Source: Haloactinomyces albus (GTDB lineage: Bacteria; Actinomycetota; Actinomycetes; Mycobacteriales; Pseudonocardiaceae). Taken from it: DNA of 64,000 nucleotides. The position numbers and the translations under genes are program-made. Below are positions 57,098-64,000 of the stretch, piece by piece. Where the stretch lies: NCBI RefSeq assembly GCF_031458135.1, contig NZ_JAVDXW010000001.1:2976001-3040000 (forward strand), written 5' to 3'. Position 1 is the stretch's first letter. The number at the start of each line of letters is the position of its first letter. The notes under the pieces were generated by a model. That model had not been told where the DNA came from, did no database searches, and saw nothing but the letters and a program-made list of their open reading frames with translations.

Positions 57098-59094
57098 TGG
57101 CCGGGCAATGGTTCAACCGGCCCGGCTCCAACCTGGCCACCCTCGCCCGTGAGACGGGGTACCCCGTCATCGAGGTCAGCGGGTGGAGCACTCGTGGGAA
57201 CGGTTCGCTCGGCAGTCACGTCGGCGTGGTGGTCTGCCACCACACCGCAGGACCCGAGCCGGAACAGACCTCCAGCAATTACCCCAGCCTCAACGTTGTC
57301 ACGTATGGCCGCCCCGGACTCGACGGGCCCCTGTCGCACTTCGGGATCGGCTATGACGGCACCATCTATGTCATCGCGGCCGGGCTGGCCTACCACGCGG
57401 GGGCCGGCGGTTGGGCCGGTTTCAGCGGTAACTCCACGGCACTGGGCATCGAGGCCGAGGACTCCGGTGACGGTGACTGGACCCCGCAGCAGCTCGACGT
57501 CTACCCGCGCTTGGCAGCCCGTATCTGCCAGTTCCTCGGCATCGGTGCTTCGGCGGTCTGCTTTCCTGAAGATGTGCTGATCCTTTGTCGTGATGGCCTG
57601 AAGCCGATTTCGTACGTTCAAGTCGGTGATGAAGTATGGACCCACAAGGAACGTTGGCGTCCTGTAACGGCTGTCCATAGTCGTGTGGCTGAGACCGTCA
57701 CTGTGAAAGGACAGGGACACCCGGGGCTGGTGACGACAGCGGAACATCCGTTCTTGAGTGCTGTGGTTGATCGTGGGCGTATCGAAGGTCGGCCAGGAGG
57801 CAACTATCGTCGTGTACATGGAACGGAGTGGGTTGCTGCAGGAAGCATGGTCGGGCGTCACTGGGCAACACCCACCGAGTTCGGTGACGAAGAATCGATA
57901 CCGCCGATCAGGAGCAATCCCGGGGAGAGAGCGGTTGAGATAAACCAAGAACTTTTTTGGGTCCTTGGTCGCTGGGCGGCGGACGGGAGTGCCAGTGGCG
58001 GGAGAATCGCACTCTATGGAGGCCCGGGTGAGGCAACGGAAATCGAGGAACATTGCCGGGCCGCCGGCCTCCGTTGCCGTACCTCGCAAGGGAGCACGGC
58101 GACACGAACCGCGATTGGTTCGACGGCTTTGGAAAGGTGGTTCCATGAGCACTTCGGGCGTCGCGCAAGCGCCAAGACCGTGCCTGCCTGGTTGCTGGGA
58201 GCTCACCCGAAGTACCGCGAGGCCTTCCTCGACGGCTATTTGTCGGGCGACGGCTACTGGATGAACAGCGGTCGCAATGAGGCAAGCAGCGTGAGCAAGA
58301 GGCTCGCTGTGGGAGTCAAACTGCTGGCGCAGAGCTTGGGGTGGTCTTCGGCGCTGTACCACGAACACCGCCAAGCGGGAGAGATCCAGGGCAGGGCCGT
58401 GAATCAGCAGTCACGTTGGCGTCTCAGGCTCACCCGGTATCAGTCGCATCGTCAGCAGTACTTCGAATACGCCGGATACCGATTCGGGCGGGTCCGTTCG
58501 GTCGAGCCCAGTGGTGAAGACAAGGTCCACAACATCACTGTCGCCGAGGACGAATCATTCTTGGCCGATGGCATCGTGGTGCACAACTGCGGTCATAAGG
58601 AATGGGCGCCGAACCGCAAAACTGATCCCGCAGGCATCGACATGGACGATTTCCGCGCACAGGTTGCCGATTATCTCGCCCATCCCGAAACCATCCGCAA
58701 GGAGGACGGCATGCCATCAGCCGACGAGGTCGCCGAGGCCGTGTGGAAACACATGATCCACAACCACTGGCTGGACCGCGGGGAATGGGCCGAGACGGTG
58801 CTCGGGGCGAATCAGGACCGCGTGATCCGGCAGCAGATCACGCCGATGCGGGACCAGGTCGCAGCCTTGGCGCGGGCGGTGGCCGCTCAGAACGGTATTA
58901 CCGCCGAGGACATTGCGGCAGCGCTCGTACCGCGCTTGTCGGAGGAGCTGCTGCCGACCATCGAAGCTGCGGTCACCGACGCACTCGGGCAGGACAACGC
59001 CGGCCAGGCCGAGGCCATCATCGATCGCATCGCCCAGCGCCTCGCCGGTGGGCAGGCCGGTTCCTCCAGTACCGCCGACACCTCCAGTACCTGA
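57097..59094 (+). CDS. phage-type N-acetylmuramoyl-L-alanine amidase containing an intein
   Basis: 665-residue precursor. Residues 1-154 and 498 onward together form a PGRP/Amidase_2 endolysin: zinc-ligand strand VGVVVCHHTAGPEP, then AYHAGAGGW, then GHKEWAPNRKTDPAG with the late ligand and the K-x-DP active-site pair. An intein (residues 155-497) splits the domain just before GHKEW; splicing would leave 322 residues. The C-terminal part (about 540-665) is a helical, Ala-rich tail as in actinophage endolysins. It cleaves the amide between MurNAc and the stem peptide. No holin or tail genes are nearby, so it is an isolated lysin or prophage remnant. Confidence 0.88.
   Translation: MAGQWFNRPGSNLATLARETGYPVIEVSGWSTRGNGSLGSHVGVVVCHHTAGPEPEQTSSNYPSLNVVTYGRPGLDGPLSHFGIGYDGTIYVIAAGLAYHAGAGGWAGFSGNSTALGIEAEDSGDGDWTPQQLDVYPRLAARICQFLGIGASAVCFPEDVLILCRDGLKPISYVQVGDEVWTHKERWRPVTAVHSRVAETVTVKGQGHPGLVTTAEHPFLSAVVDRGRIEGRPGGNYRRVHGTEWVAAGSMVGRHWATPTEFGDEESIPPIRSNPGERAVEINQELFWVLGRWAADGSASGGRIALYGGPGEATEIEEHCRAAGLRCRTSQGSTATRTAIGSTALERWFHEHFGRRASAKTVPAWLLGAHPKYREAFLDGYLSGDGYWMNSGRNEASSVSKRLAVGVKLLAQSLGWSSALYHEHRQAGEIQGRAVNQQSRWRLRLTRYQSHRQQYFEYAGYRFGRVRSVEPSGEDKVHNITVAEDESFLADGIVVHNCGHKEWAPNRKTDPAGIDMDDFRAQVADYLAHPETIRKEDGMPSADEVAEAVWKHMIHNHWLDRGEWAETVLGANQDRVIRQQITPMRDQVAALARAVAAQNGITAEDIAAALVPRLSEELLPTIEAAVTDALGQDNAGQAEAIIDRIAQRLAGGQAGSSSTADTSST
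57559..58587 (+). mobile_element. intein with LAGLIDADG homing endonuclease in the amidase gene
   Basis: 343 residues. Cys1 begins block A (CFPEDVLILCRDGLKP); block B is TTAEHPF; LAGLIDADG motifs are LGRWAADGSA and FLDGYLSGDGYW; block F runs from VHNITVAEDESFLADGI; block G is VVHN followed by Cys+1. All splicing residues (Cys1, block B His, penultimate His, Asn, Cys+1) are present, so splicing looks intact, as does the endonuclease. Base composition is visibly lower in GC than the extein codons, consistent with horizontal invasion. Confidence 0.93.
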
Positions 59095-59182
59095 GCGCAC
59101 CTGCGGGGCGGTCCTGACGTCGATCGAGGTCGATCCGTGGGCGCGCCCCGCAGTCGCGGACAGTGGCCGGTTTCCCGATCGC

Positions 59183-60670
59183 CTACCGCGCGAGGAACTC
59201 GGCGAGGTCGGCGGACTGCTTGATGCGCGAAGGCTCGTGCACGTACATCATGTGCCCCGCCGGGTAGTAGCGGACATCGATGTTCTCGCGCAGCTCCTGT
59301 GGGATCGTCAACCGCGCCAGCGTGTGCTCGGCGGCGAAGTACGGTGTGGCTCCGTCGGTGTGCCCGCAGCCCACGTGCACCTGCAGGTACGGGTTGGCGC
59401 GCATCGCGGCGGCCAGCTTGTCGGTCACGGCCACCGCACTGCCTTCGAACTCCTTGTACGACCACGGATGCACCCGACTGGTGATCACCTCGTACGGCAG
59501 GTCGTTGACGTAGTTCAGCTCCGCACGCAGATAGTGGTTGATCGCCGCCGAGTAGGCGCCGATGATGCCGGAGACACTCGGGTCGTCGGTGAACCGCTCA
59601 CCCCCCGCGTCCGGTTCCCAGCCGGTGAACCGCCCGTCCATCCGGCCCACGGTCAGACGCCGGTCGCGCAGCAGTTCGGTGAAGAATCGGATGTGCTCGA
59701 TGCGCAGGTCCACCCGGTCCACATAGTCCTCGGACAGTCCGGTCAGTGCCGCCGTCCGGCGCACCATGTCCGCGCGTTCCTCGTCCGAGAGCCGTGCCCC
59801 CCGCGCGAGCGCCCACGGATAGTCGCGCGCGGCGAACTCCTCGGCCTCGTCGAGGACTTCTCGCAGCGGGCGTTCCCCGTGTTTGCCGTGGTGGTGGGCG
59901 ATCGCGGCATAGGTCGGCAGGAACAGCGAGTAGGGCAGGTCGTTGCCTTCGGTGAACCGGATCGTACCCATGTCCAGGACCGCCGAGATCAGGAGCAGGC
60001 CGTTGAGATACATCCCGTAGCGGGTCTGCACGTGCTCGGCGAGCGCGGCTGCGCGCAGCGTGCCGTAGGACTCCCCGGCGAGATACTTCGGTGACATCCA
60101 GCGGTTGTTGCGCGTCGTCCACAGTCGGATCAGTTCACCGACGGATTCGATGTCGCGCTGGTAGCCGTGGAAGTCGGTGGGGTCGCCGCCCTTGACCGCG
60201 CGTGAGTAGCCGGTGGAGATGGGGTCGATGAACACCAGGTCGCTGTGTGCCAGCAGTGTTTCGGGATTGTCGGTCAGCCCGTAGGGCGGTGGCGCGAGCT
60301 GGCCCGCGTCTCCGGAGAGCACCCGGCGTGGCCCGAGCAGACCGAGATGCAGCCAGGTACTCGAAGCGCCGGGGCCACCGTTGAACGCGAACGTGACCGG
60401 GCGGCTGCCGGGTTCGGCGGTGTCGACCACATAGGAGGTCATGAAGACCTCGGCCTTGGCCACGTGGCCGTCGAACTTGCCGTTGGTGTGGTCCTCCTCC
60501 CGAAGCACGACACGCCCCGTGGTCGCGGTGTAGGACAGCTCGGTGTCCTTCGCGGTGATCGTGTGGTGCGTGCTGACCAGATCGTCGGCCGGTTCGGCCG
60601 GGGTCGTGGTCTGCCCCTGCTCGGGATCGCCGGTTTTGCCTTGTTCCTCACTGGCTGCCATATCCCGCAC
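59183..60670 (-). CDS. S10-family serine carboxypeptidase-like protein
   Basis: About 495 residues, cytoplasmic or without a recognisable signal peptide. S10 motifs: FAFNGGPGASSTWLHLG, DPISTGYSRAVKGGD, nucleophile Ser in YLAGESYGTLRAAAL, and catalytic His in YYPAGHMMYVH at the C-terminus; the Asp is likely in HVGCGHTDGATPYF. Serine carboxypeptidase homologues are common in actinobacteria, substrates unknown. GTG 60670 has GGAG 8 nt upstream; ATG 60661 is the alternative. Divergent from the uracil-DNA glycosylase gene. Confidence 0.88.
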   Translation of the reverse strand: MRDMAASEEQGKTGDPEQGQTTTPAEPADDLVSTHHTITAKDTELSYTATTGRVVLREEDHTNGKFDGHVAKAEVFMTSYVVDTAEPGSRPVTFAFNGGPGASSTWLHLGLLGPRRVLSGDAGQLAPPPYGLTDNPETLLAHSDLVFIDPISTGYSRAVKGGDPTDFHGYQRDIESVGELIRLWTTRNNRWMSPKYLAGESYGTLRAAALAEHVQTRYGMYLNGLLLISAVLDMGTIRFTEGNDLPYSLFLPTYAAIAHHHGKHGERPLREVLDEAEEFAARDYPWALARGARLSDEERADMVRRTAALTGLSEDYVDRVDLRIEHIRFFTELLRDRRLTVGRMDGRFTGWEPDAGGERFTDDPSVSGIIGAYSAAINHYLRAELNYVNDLPYEVITSRVHPWSYKEFEGSAVAVTDKLAAAMRANPYLQVHVGCGHTDGATPYFAAEHTLARLTIPQELRENIDVRYYPAGHMMYVHEPSRIKQSADLAEFLAR

Positions 60671-60739
60671 CTTACTTTCTCCGGGAACAGGAGGCTGGTG
60701 ACTTGGTGGAGCCGACCCCGAGTCTGCCAGGGTGGAATC

Positions 60740-61510
60740 GTGACGGAAGGAATTTCCGAGCTGGTCGCCGAGCCGCTCGCCGATCCCGCGCGGACCGCGG
60801 CCGCCGCAGGCAGCATCGACGAACTCGATGAGCGGGTGGCGCACTGCACCGCCTGTCCGCGTCTGGTCGCCTGGCGTGAAAAGGTGGCCAGGGACAAGCG
60901 CGCCGCGTTCCGCGAGGAGCAGTACTGGGGCAGACCCGTTCCGGGGTTCGGCCCTTCGGACGCGTCCATCGCCGTGGTGGGCCTGGCTCCGGCAGCCCAT
61001 GGTGCGAACCGCACCGGTCGGATGTTCACCGGGGACCGTTCGGGGACCGTGCTCTATCGGGCGCTGTACGACGTGGGGTTGGCCTCGCAGCCGGATTCGC
61101 ACCGCATCGGCGATGGTCTCGAGCTGTTTTCCACGCGGATCACCGCCCCCGTGCGCTGCGCACCTCCGGTGAACAAGCCCACTCCGAGCGAACGTGACAC
61201 GTGCCGCCCCTGGCTCGCTCGTGAACTCGAACTGCTGCGACCGACCCTGCGGGTCGTCGTGGTTCTCGGTGGATACGGGTGGCAGGCACTGTTGCCGGTG
61301 CTGAATGCCTCGGCGTGGCGGGTTCCCCGGCCACGTCCGAAGTTCGGACACGACGTGCATGCGCAACTGCCCGCCGCCGACGGTGGTGCCGACCTGCATC
61401 TGCTCGGTTGCTACCACGTCAGTCAGCAGAACACCTTCACCGGCAGGCTCACGCCGGAGATGTTGCGGAACGTGCTCACACGGGCGAAGGATCTGGCCGA
61501 GCTCGGGTGA
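60740..61510 (+). CDS. family 5 (UdgB-type) uracil-DNA glycosylase
   Basis: 256-residue DNA repair enzyme that removes uracil and related bases. Iron-sulfur cluster Cys residues: CTACPRLVAWRE and the later pair in CAPPVNKPTPSERDTC. Motif 1, GLAPAAHGANRTGRMFTGD, is the UDGb signature (catalytic Asp replaced by Ala, as in family 5), and the C-terminal motif is CYHVSQQNTFTGRL. GTG 60740; no clear Shine-Dalgarno sequence. Confidence 0.92.
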   Translation: MTEGISELVAEPLADPARTAAAAGSIDELDERVAHCTACPRLVAWREKVARDKRAAFREEQYWGRPVPGFGPSDASIAVVGLAPAAHGANRTGRMFTGDRSGTVLYRALYDVGLASQPDSHRIGDGLELFSTRITAPVRCAPPVNKPTPSERDTCRPWLARELELLRPTLRVVVVLGGYGWQALLPVLNASAWRVPRPRPKFGHDVHAQLPAADGGADLHLLGCYHVSQQNTFTGRLTPEMLRNVLTRAKDLAELG

Positions 61511-61848
61511 AGGCGATGCGGGCGGGATCGTCCCGGTGCCCCGGTGATCGTGCCCGCTTACTCGGGATCGAATGCGGCGCGTGCTCCGGCGCGCCGCGAA
61601 ATTCGGTAGTCTGGACCCGTCCCGATCAAGAAGAAAATCGGGGCGGGAGTTCCCTTTGCGGGAAGAACCCGAATGGGAATGGATGCGCGCAAGGCCGCTG
61701 CTCTCCCGAAACCGAGCGGAAAGACCCGGGATTACTCGGAGTTTTTGCCCGAACACAAAAAGGAATGTGACCAAGGACACCGGCGATGGGTATCACAGTT
61801 GGGGGGACCTGAGCGAAACCTGTGAATGGCCGGTGTGACCATAGAGGC
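61511..61848 (+). other. long A-rich leader upstream of ndh
   Basis: 338 bp between the glycosylase and ndh. A hairpin (GCGGCGCG / CGCGCCGC, 61574-61597) may end the glycosylase transcript. TAGTCT near 61606 is a -10 candidate, giving a leader of about 230 nt with small hairpins CCCGAT/ATCGGGG and TTCCC/GGGAA and clearly lower GC than the surroundings. No known riboswitch was matched. It contains a 50-codon ORF, listed separately. Confidence 0.5.
61673..61825 (+). CDS. possible 50-residue small protein before ndh
   Basis: ATG 61673 has GGGAAG 7 nt upstream, and the frame is open for 50 codons to TGA 61825, ending 23 nt before the ndh ATG. The peptide is basic and hydrophilic with one Cys and the segment DYSEFLPEHKKECDQGHRRW. 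Third-position GC is far lower than in neighbouring genes, so it could be a transferred or regulatory small ORF, or noncoding leader. No family recognised. Confidence 0.35.
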   Translation: MGMDARKAAALPKPSGKTRDYSEFLPEHKKECDQGHRRWVSQLGGPERNL

Positions 61849-63171
61849 ATGGCTGATAAATCCGATCCCACCCGGATTCTCATCATCGGCGGCGGCTACG
61901 TCGGTATGTACACCGCGTTACAGTTGCAATCCAAGCTGGGCCGCCGTGAGGCTTCGGTGACGGTCGTCGACCCTCAGCCGCACATGACCTACCAGCCCTT
62001 CCTACCGGAAGCGGCAGCGGGCAATGTCGAGCCCCGCCACGTGGTAGCGCCGTTGCGCCGGGTCTTGAAGCGATGCCATGTGCTGACCGCTCGTGTCACC
62101 GCAGTCGACCAGCAGGATCAGGTCGTCACCGTCGAGGGTTCCGAGGGAACCGTGGAAACTCTCGGTTACGACGTGCTCGTCGTCGCGCTCGGTTCGGTCT
62201 CGCGGTTGCTGCCGATTCCCGGCCTGGCCGAGCAGGGTATCGGCCTCAAGACCGTGGGCGAGGCGATCTACCTGCGCAACCATGTACTGGCGAAGATGGA
62301 CGCCGCCTCGAACACGTCCGATCCCGAACTGCGCGAGCGGCTGCTCAACTTCACTTTCGTCGGCGGCGGGTACGCGGGTACCGAGGCGCTCGCCGAACTG
62401 GAGGACATGGCTCGCTACGCCACCCGCTACTACGACAACATCTCGCCCGATGACATCCACTTCACCCTCATCGAGGCAGCCGGGCGGATCATGCCCGAGG
62501 TCAGCGAGAAAATGGGTGTCTACACCGTCAAGGCACTCGAAGAGCGGGGCATCAAGGTCTACCTGAACACCTTCCTGAAGTCGATCGAGAACGGCCACGC
62601 CGTGCTCTCGGACGGCACCGAGTTCGACACCGACACCCTCGTGTGGAACGCGGGTGTGAAGGCCAACCCGGTGCTGAAGAACACCGACCTGCCGTTGGAC
62701 GATCGCGGTCGGGTCAAGGCCACCTCGCACCTGCAGGTCGAGGGCGTGCCGAATGTGTGGGCGGCGGGTGACTGCTCGGCTGTTCCCGATCTGTCCAAGA
62801 CCGAGCAGGACCCGAACGCGACCTGCGCCCCCTCCGCGCAGCACGCGGTGCGCCAGGCCCACCAGCTCGCGAAGAACATCATCGCCAGCCTGCACGGGAA
62901 GAAGACCCACGAGTACCGGCATGCCAACGCGGGATCGGTGGCCGGGCTCGGCCTCTACAAGGGTGTGGCCGATGTCTACGGGTTCAAGGCCAAGGGCTTC
63001 GTGGCCTGGTTCATGCACCGTACCTACCACGTGAGCAAGATGCCGACCTTCAATCGCAAGGCTCGGGTGCTGATCGATTGGACACTGGCGTTCCTGTTCC
63101 GCCGTGAGGTCGTGTCGATGGGCCAGATCCAGGACCCGAAGGCCGACTTCGAGCGTGCTGCCTCAAGCTGA
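61849..63171 (+). CDS. ndh: type II NADH dehydrogenase
   Basis: 440-residue peripheral membrane flavoprotein passing electrons from NADH to menaquinone without proton pumping. FAD-binding ILIIGGGYVGMYTALQLQSK, the NADH-site glycine motif FTFVGGGYAGTEALAELED, and VWAAGDCSAVPD for FAD. Quinone-region segments include YHVSKMPTFNRKARVL. ATG 61849 has GAGG close upstream. Preceded by an unusual A-rich leader. Confidence 0.93.
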   Translation: MADKSDPTRILIIGGGYVGMYTALQLQSKLGRREASVTVVDPQPHMTYQPFLPEAAAGNVEPRHVVAPLRRVLKRCHVLTARVTAVDQQDQVVTVEGSEGTVETLGYDVLVVALGSVSRLLPIPGLAEQGIGLKTVGEAIYLRNHVLAKMDAASNTSDPELRERLLNFTFVGGGYAGTEALAELEDMARYATRYYDNISPDDIHFTLIEAAGRIMPEVSEKMGVYTVKALEERGIKVYLNTFLKSIENGHAVLSDGTEFDTDTLVWNAGVKANPVLKNTDLPLDDRGRVKATSHLQVEGVPNVWAAGDCSAVPDLSKTEQDPNATCAPSAQHAVRQAHQLAKNIIASLHGKKTHEYRHANAGSVAGLGLYKGVADVYGFKAKGFVAWFMHRTYHVSKMPTFNRKARVLIDWTLAFLFRREVVSMGQIQDPKADFERAASS

Positions 63172-63383
63172 GTTGCCGGGTGGGGGGCATCGCCGCACGC
63201 TCGGACTCGGCCGGTGCTCCTCGCCGCGCGGAGTGTTGATTGCTCCGCTTGGAGGTTTCGGCCGGGGTGGAACCACAGGCAGGATCGATACGTCCGAGGG
63301 GAACCGGCGGAGTCGCTCCGGGTGTGCCGGGTGACCGGCTCCTCTCCCCGCGGACTCGGGTTCCACGGGCTGATAAGCCCAGC

Positions 63384-63457
63384 GCCCCCGTAGCCCAATC
63401 GGCAGAGGCAGACGACTTAAAATCGTCGTAGTGTGAGTTCGAGTCTCACCGGGGGCA
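63384..63457 (+). tRNA. tRNA with UAA anticodon (Leu by anticodon), short variable loop
   Basis: Acceptor GCCCCCG pairs with CGGGGGC plus A73. D arm GCCCAATCGGCAGAGGC. Anticodon stem GACGA/TCGTC around loop CTTAAAA gives anticodon TAA. The variable loop is about 5 nt (GTAGT), then T arm GTGAG-TTCGAGT-CTCAC. All stems pair. A normal bacterial tRNA-Leu has a long variable arm, so this class I shape is unusual for Leu. No encoded CCA. Confidence 0.85.
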
Positions 63458-63482
63458 CCGACCAAACACTGTGTGACCAGGG

Positions 63483-63518
63483 AAAACGGCGGCCACCTTG
63501 CTCGGTGGCCGCCGTTTT
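63483..63518 (+). terminator. intrinsic terminator after the tRNA
   Basis: AAAACGGCGGCCACC and GGTGGCCGCCGTTTT form a perfect 15-bp stem with loop TTGCTC, ending in a T run. It is 25 nt after the tRNA; the A/T ends make it potentially bidirectional. Confidence 0.9.
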
Positions 63519-63588
63519 CGTGCCCTTTTGGGTCTCGGTTGCCCGCTATGTCGGCCCTGCTCGGACGGGAACGCGGTACGCGGACCTG

Positions 63589-63975
63589 CTATGTGGTCGC
63601 GAGGACCGGGGTGCCGACCTCGGCGAGTTCGTTGCGGCAGGTCAGCGCACTGTGGGTGTCGGTGACCTCGAGCAGACGCAGCACTTCGGTGGCGGAACCG
63701 GCGGTGAGCAGGACCAGCTCCCGTTGCTGTGCCCGCGCGTGCTCATCGGCCTCGAAGAAGACCTGCAGCCCCGAGGTGGCGAGGAAGTCCAGGCCGGAAA
63801 GGTCGCAGACAACGGCTTTGCCGTCCGTGGCGGCCAGGCACTCCTGCAGTACGCGGGCAAGCTTCGGCGCACCGAGCAGGTCGAGCTCACCACGCAGATG
63901 CAGAAGTACGCGGCTGGCATCCTCCTGGACGCGGCACGACAGCCGTCTCGTCTCCGCGGTGGTGTGTTCGCGCAC
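63589..63975 (-). CDS. STAS-domain anti-sigma factor antagonist
   Basis: At least 128 residues; the frame stays open to the window edge, so the true start may be outside. A single STAS domain: VLLHLRGELDLLGAPKLARV, then AVVCDLSGLDFLATSGLQVFF, whose Ser/Thr pair is the usual phosphorylation site of SpoIIAA-type antagonists, and a C-terminal helix. Such proteins release sigma factors by binding anti-sigma kinases. No partner kinase is visible in the window. Confidence 0.82.
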   Translation of the reverse strand: MREHTTAETRRLSCRVQEDASRVLLHLRGELDLLGAPKLARVLQECLAATDGKAVVCDLSGLDFLATSGLQVFFEADEHARAQQRELVLLTAGSATEVLRLLEVTDTHSALTCRNELAEVGTPVLATT

Positions 63976-64000
63976 ATGCTCGACGGTGGACAGGTGGGCA

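Noticed and set aside
55577-59100. Complete prophage
   Set aside because: Only a lysin, a small ORF and DUF3800 are present; no integrase, terminase, capsid, tail or recognisable attachment-site repeats.

Overview
The window is a dense, GC-rich, almost entirely coding piece of a high-GC actinobacterial chromosome. Gene order tracks the Mycobacterium tuberculosis Rv1007-Rv1026 neighbourhood closely (metG, tatD, rpf, ksgA, ispE, AMP ligase, pth, rplY, prs, glmU, TetR, mfd, mazG, lpqU-like, eno, divIC/ftsB-like, DUF501, ppx). Accessory content (a PE-like/PPE-like/EspG cassette, an S10 peptidase, duplicated LpqU-like transglycosylases) suggests a Pseudonocardiales-type organism rather than a mycobacterium; the genus cannot be fixed from this sequence. 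At least seven genes carry a TAnnnT hexamer 6-7 nt before the start codon, the pattern expected for leaderless mRNAs.

Layout. 1-5.5 kb: metG, tatD, rpf, ksgA. 5.7-8.6 kb: methionine ABC transporter metNIQ behind a SAM-I riboswitch followed by a putative cysteine-type leader peptide. 8.7-13.4 kb: ispE, an ABC-F ATPase and an acyl-AMP ligase. 13.4-20 kb: minus-strand pth-rplY and prs-glmU, with a plus-strand Nramp transporter and a minus-strand alpha/beta hydrolase between them. 20.4-25.2 kb: GGDEF protein, tRNA-Gln, desaturase, TetR, thioesterase; the desaturase and thioesterase promoters share a 12-bp palindromic operator. 25.3-30.7 kb: a siderophore uptake operon behind two IdeR/DtxR boxes. 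30.7-35.9 kb: sugar dehydrogenase lipoprotein and mfd. 36-38.5 kb: four translationally coupled genes forming a type VII secretion substrate cassette (PE-like with YxxxE, a 41-residue mini-lipoprotein, PPE-like with WxG, EspG). 38.5-49.6 kb: lipase, SurA-like lipoprotein, mazG, two tandem transglycosylases, TPR protein, eno-ftsB-DUF501, AidB-like dehydrogenase, ppx. 49.8-55.6 kb: opp oligopeptide ABC operon.

55.6-59.1 kb is a small foreign insertion with lower apparent GC: a strongly structured putative RNA, a DUF3800 protein, a 38-residue ORF and a phage-type N-acetylmuramoyl-L-alanine amidase interrupted by a 343-residue LAGLIDADG intein placed directly before the catalytic GHKEW segment. 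The core then resumes with an S10 peptidase, family-5 uracil-DNA glycosylase, type II NADH dehydrogenase, a tRNA with anticodon UAA but no long variable arm, and a STAS-domain protein running to the window edge.

Non-coding structure outside genes is plentiful. There are perfect palindromes built on TTTCGCG(C/A)GAAA at three loci (one a 50-bp perfect palindrome), two copies of a 47-bp hairpin repeat that differ by compensatory changes, a 20-bp tandem repeat, and several strong intrinsic terminators. All assignments come from reading motifs, overlaps and synteny; no database search was run.
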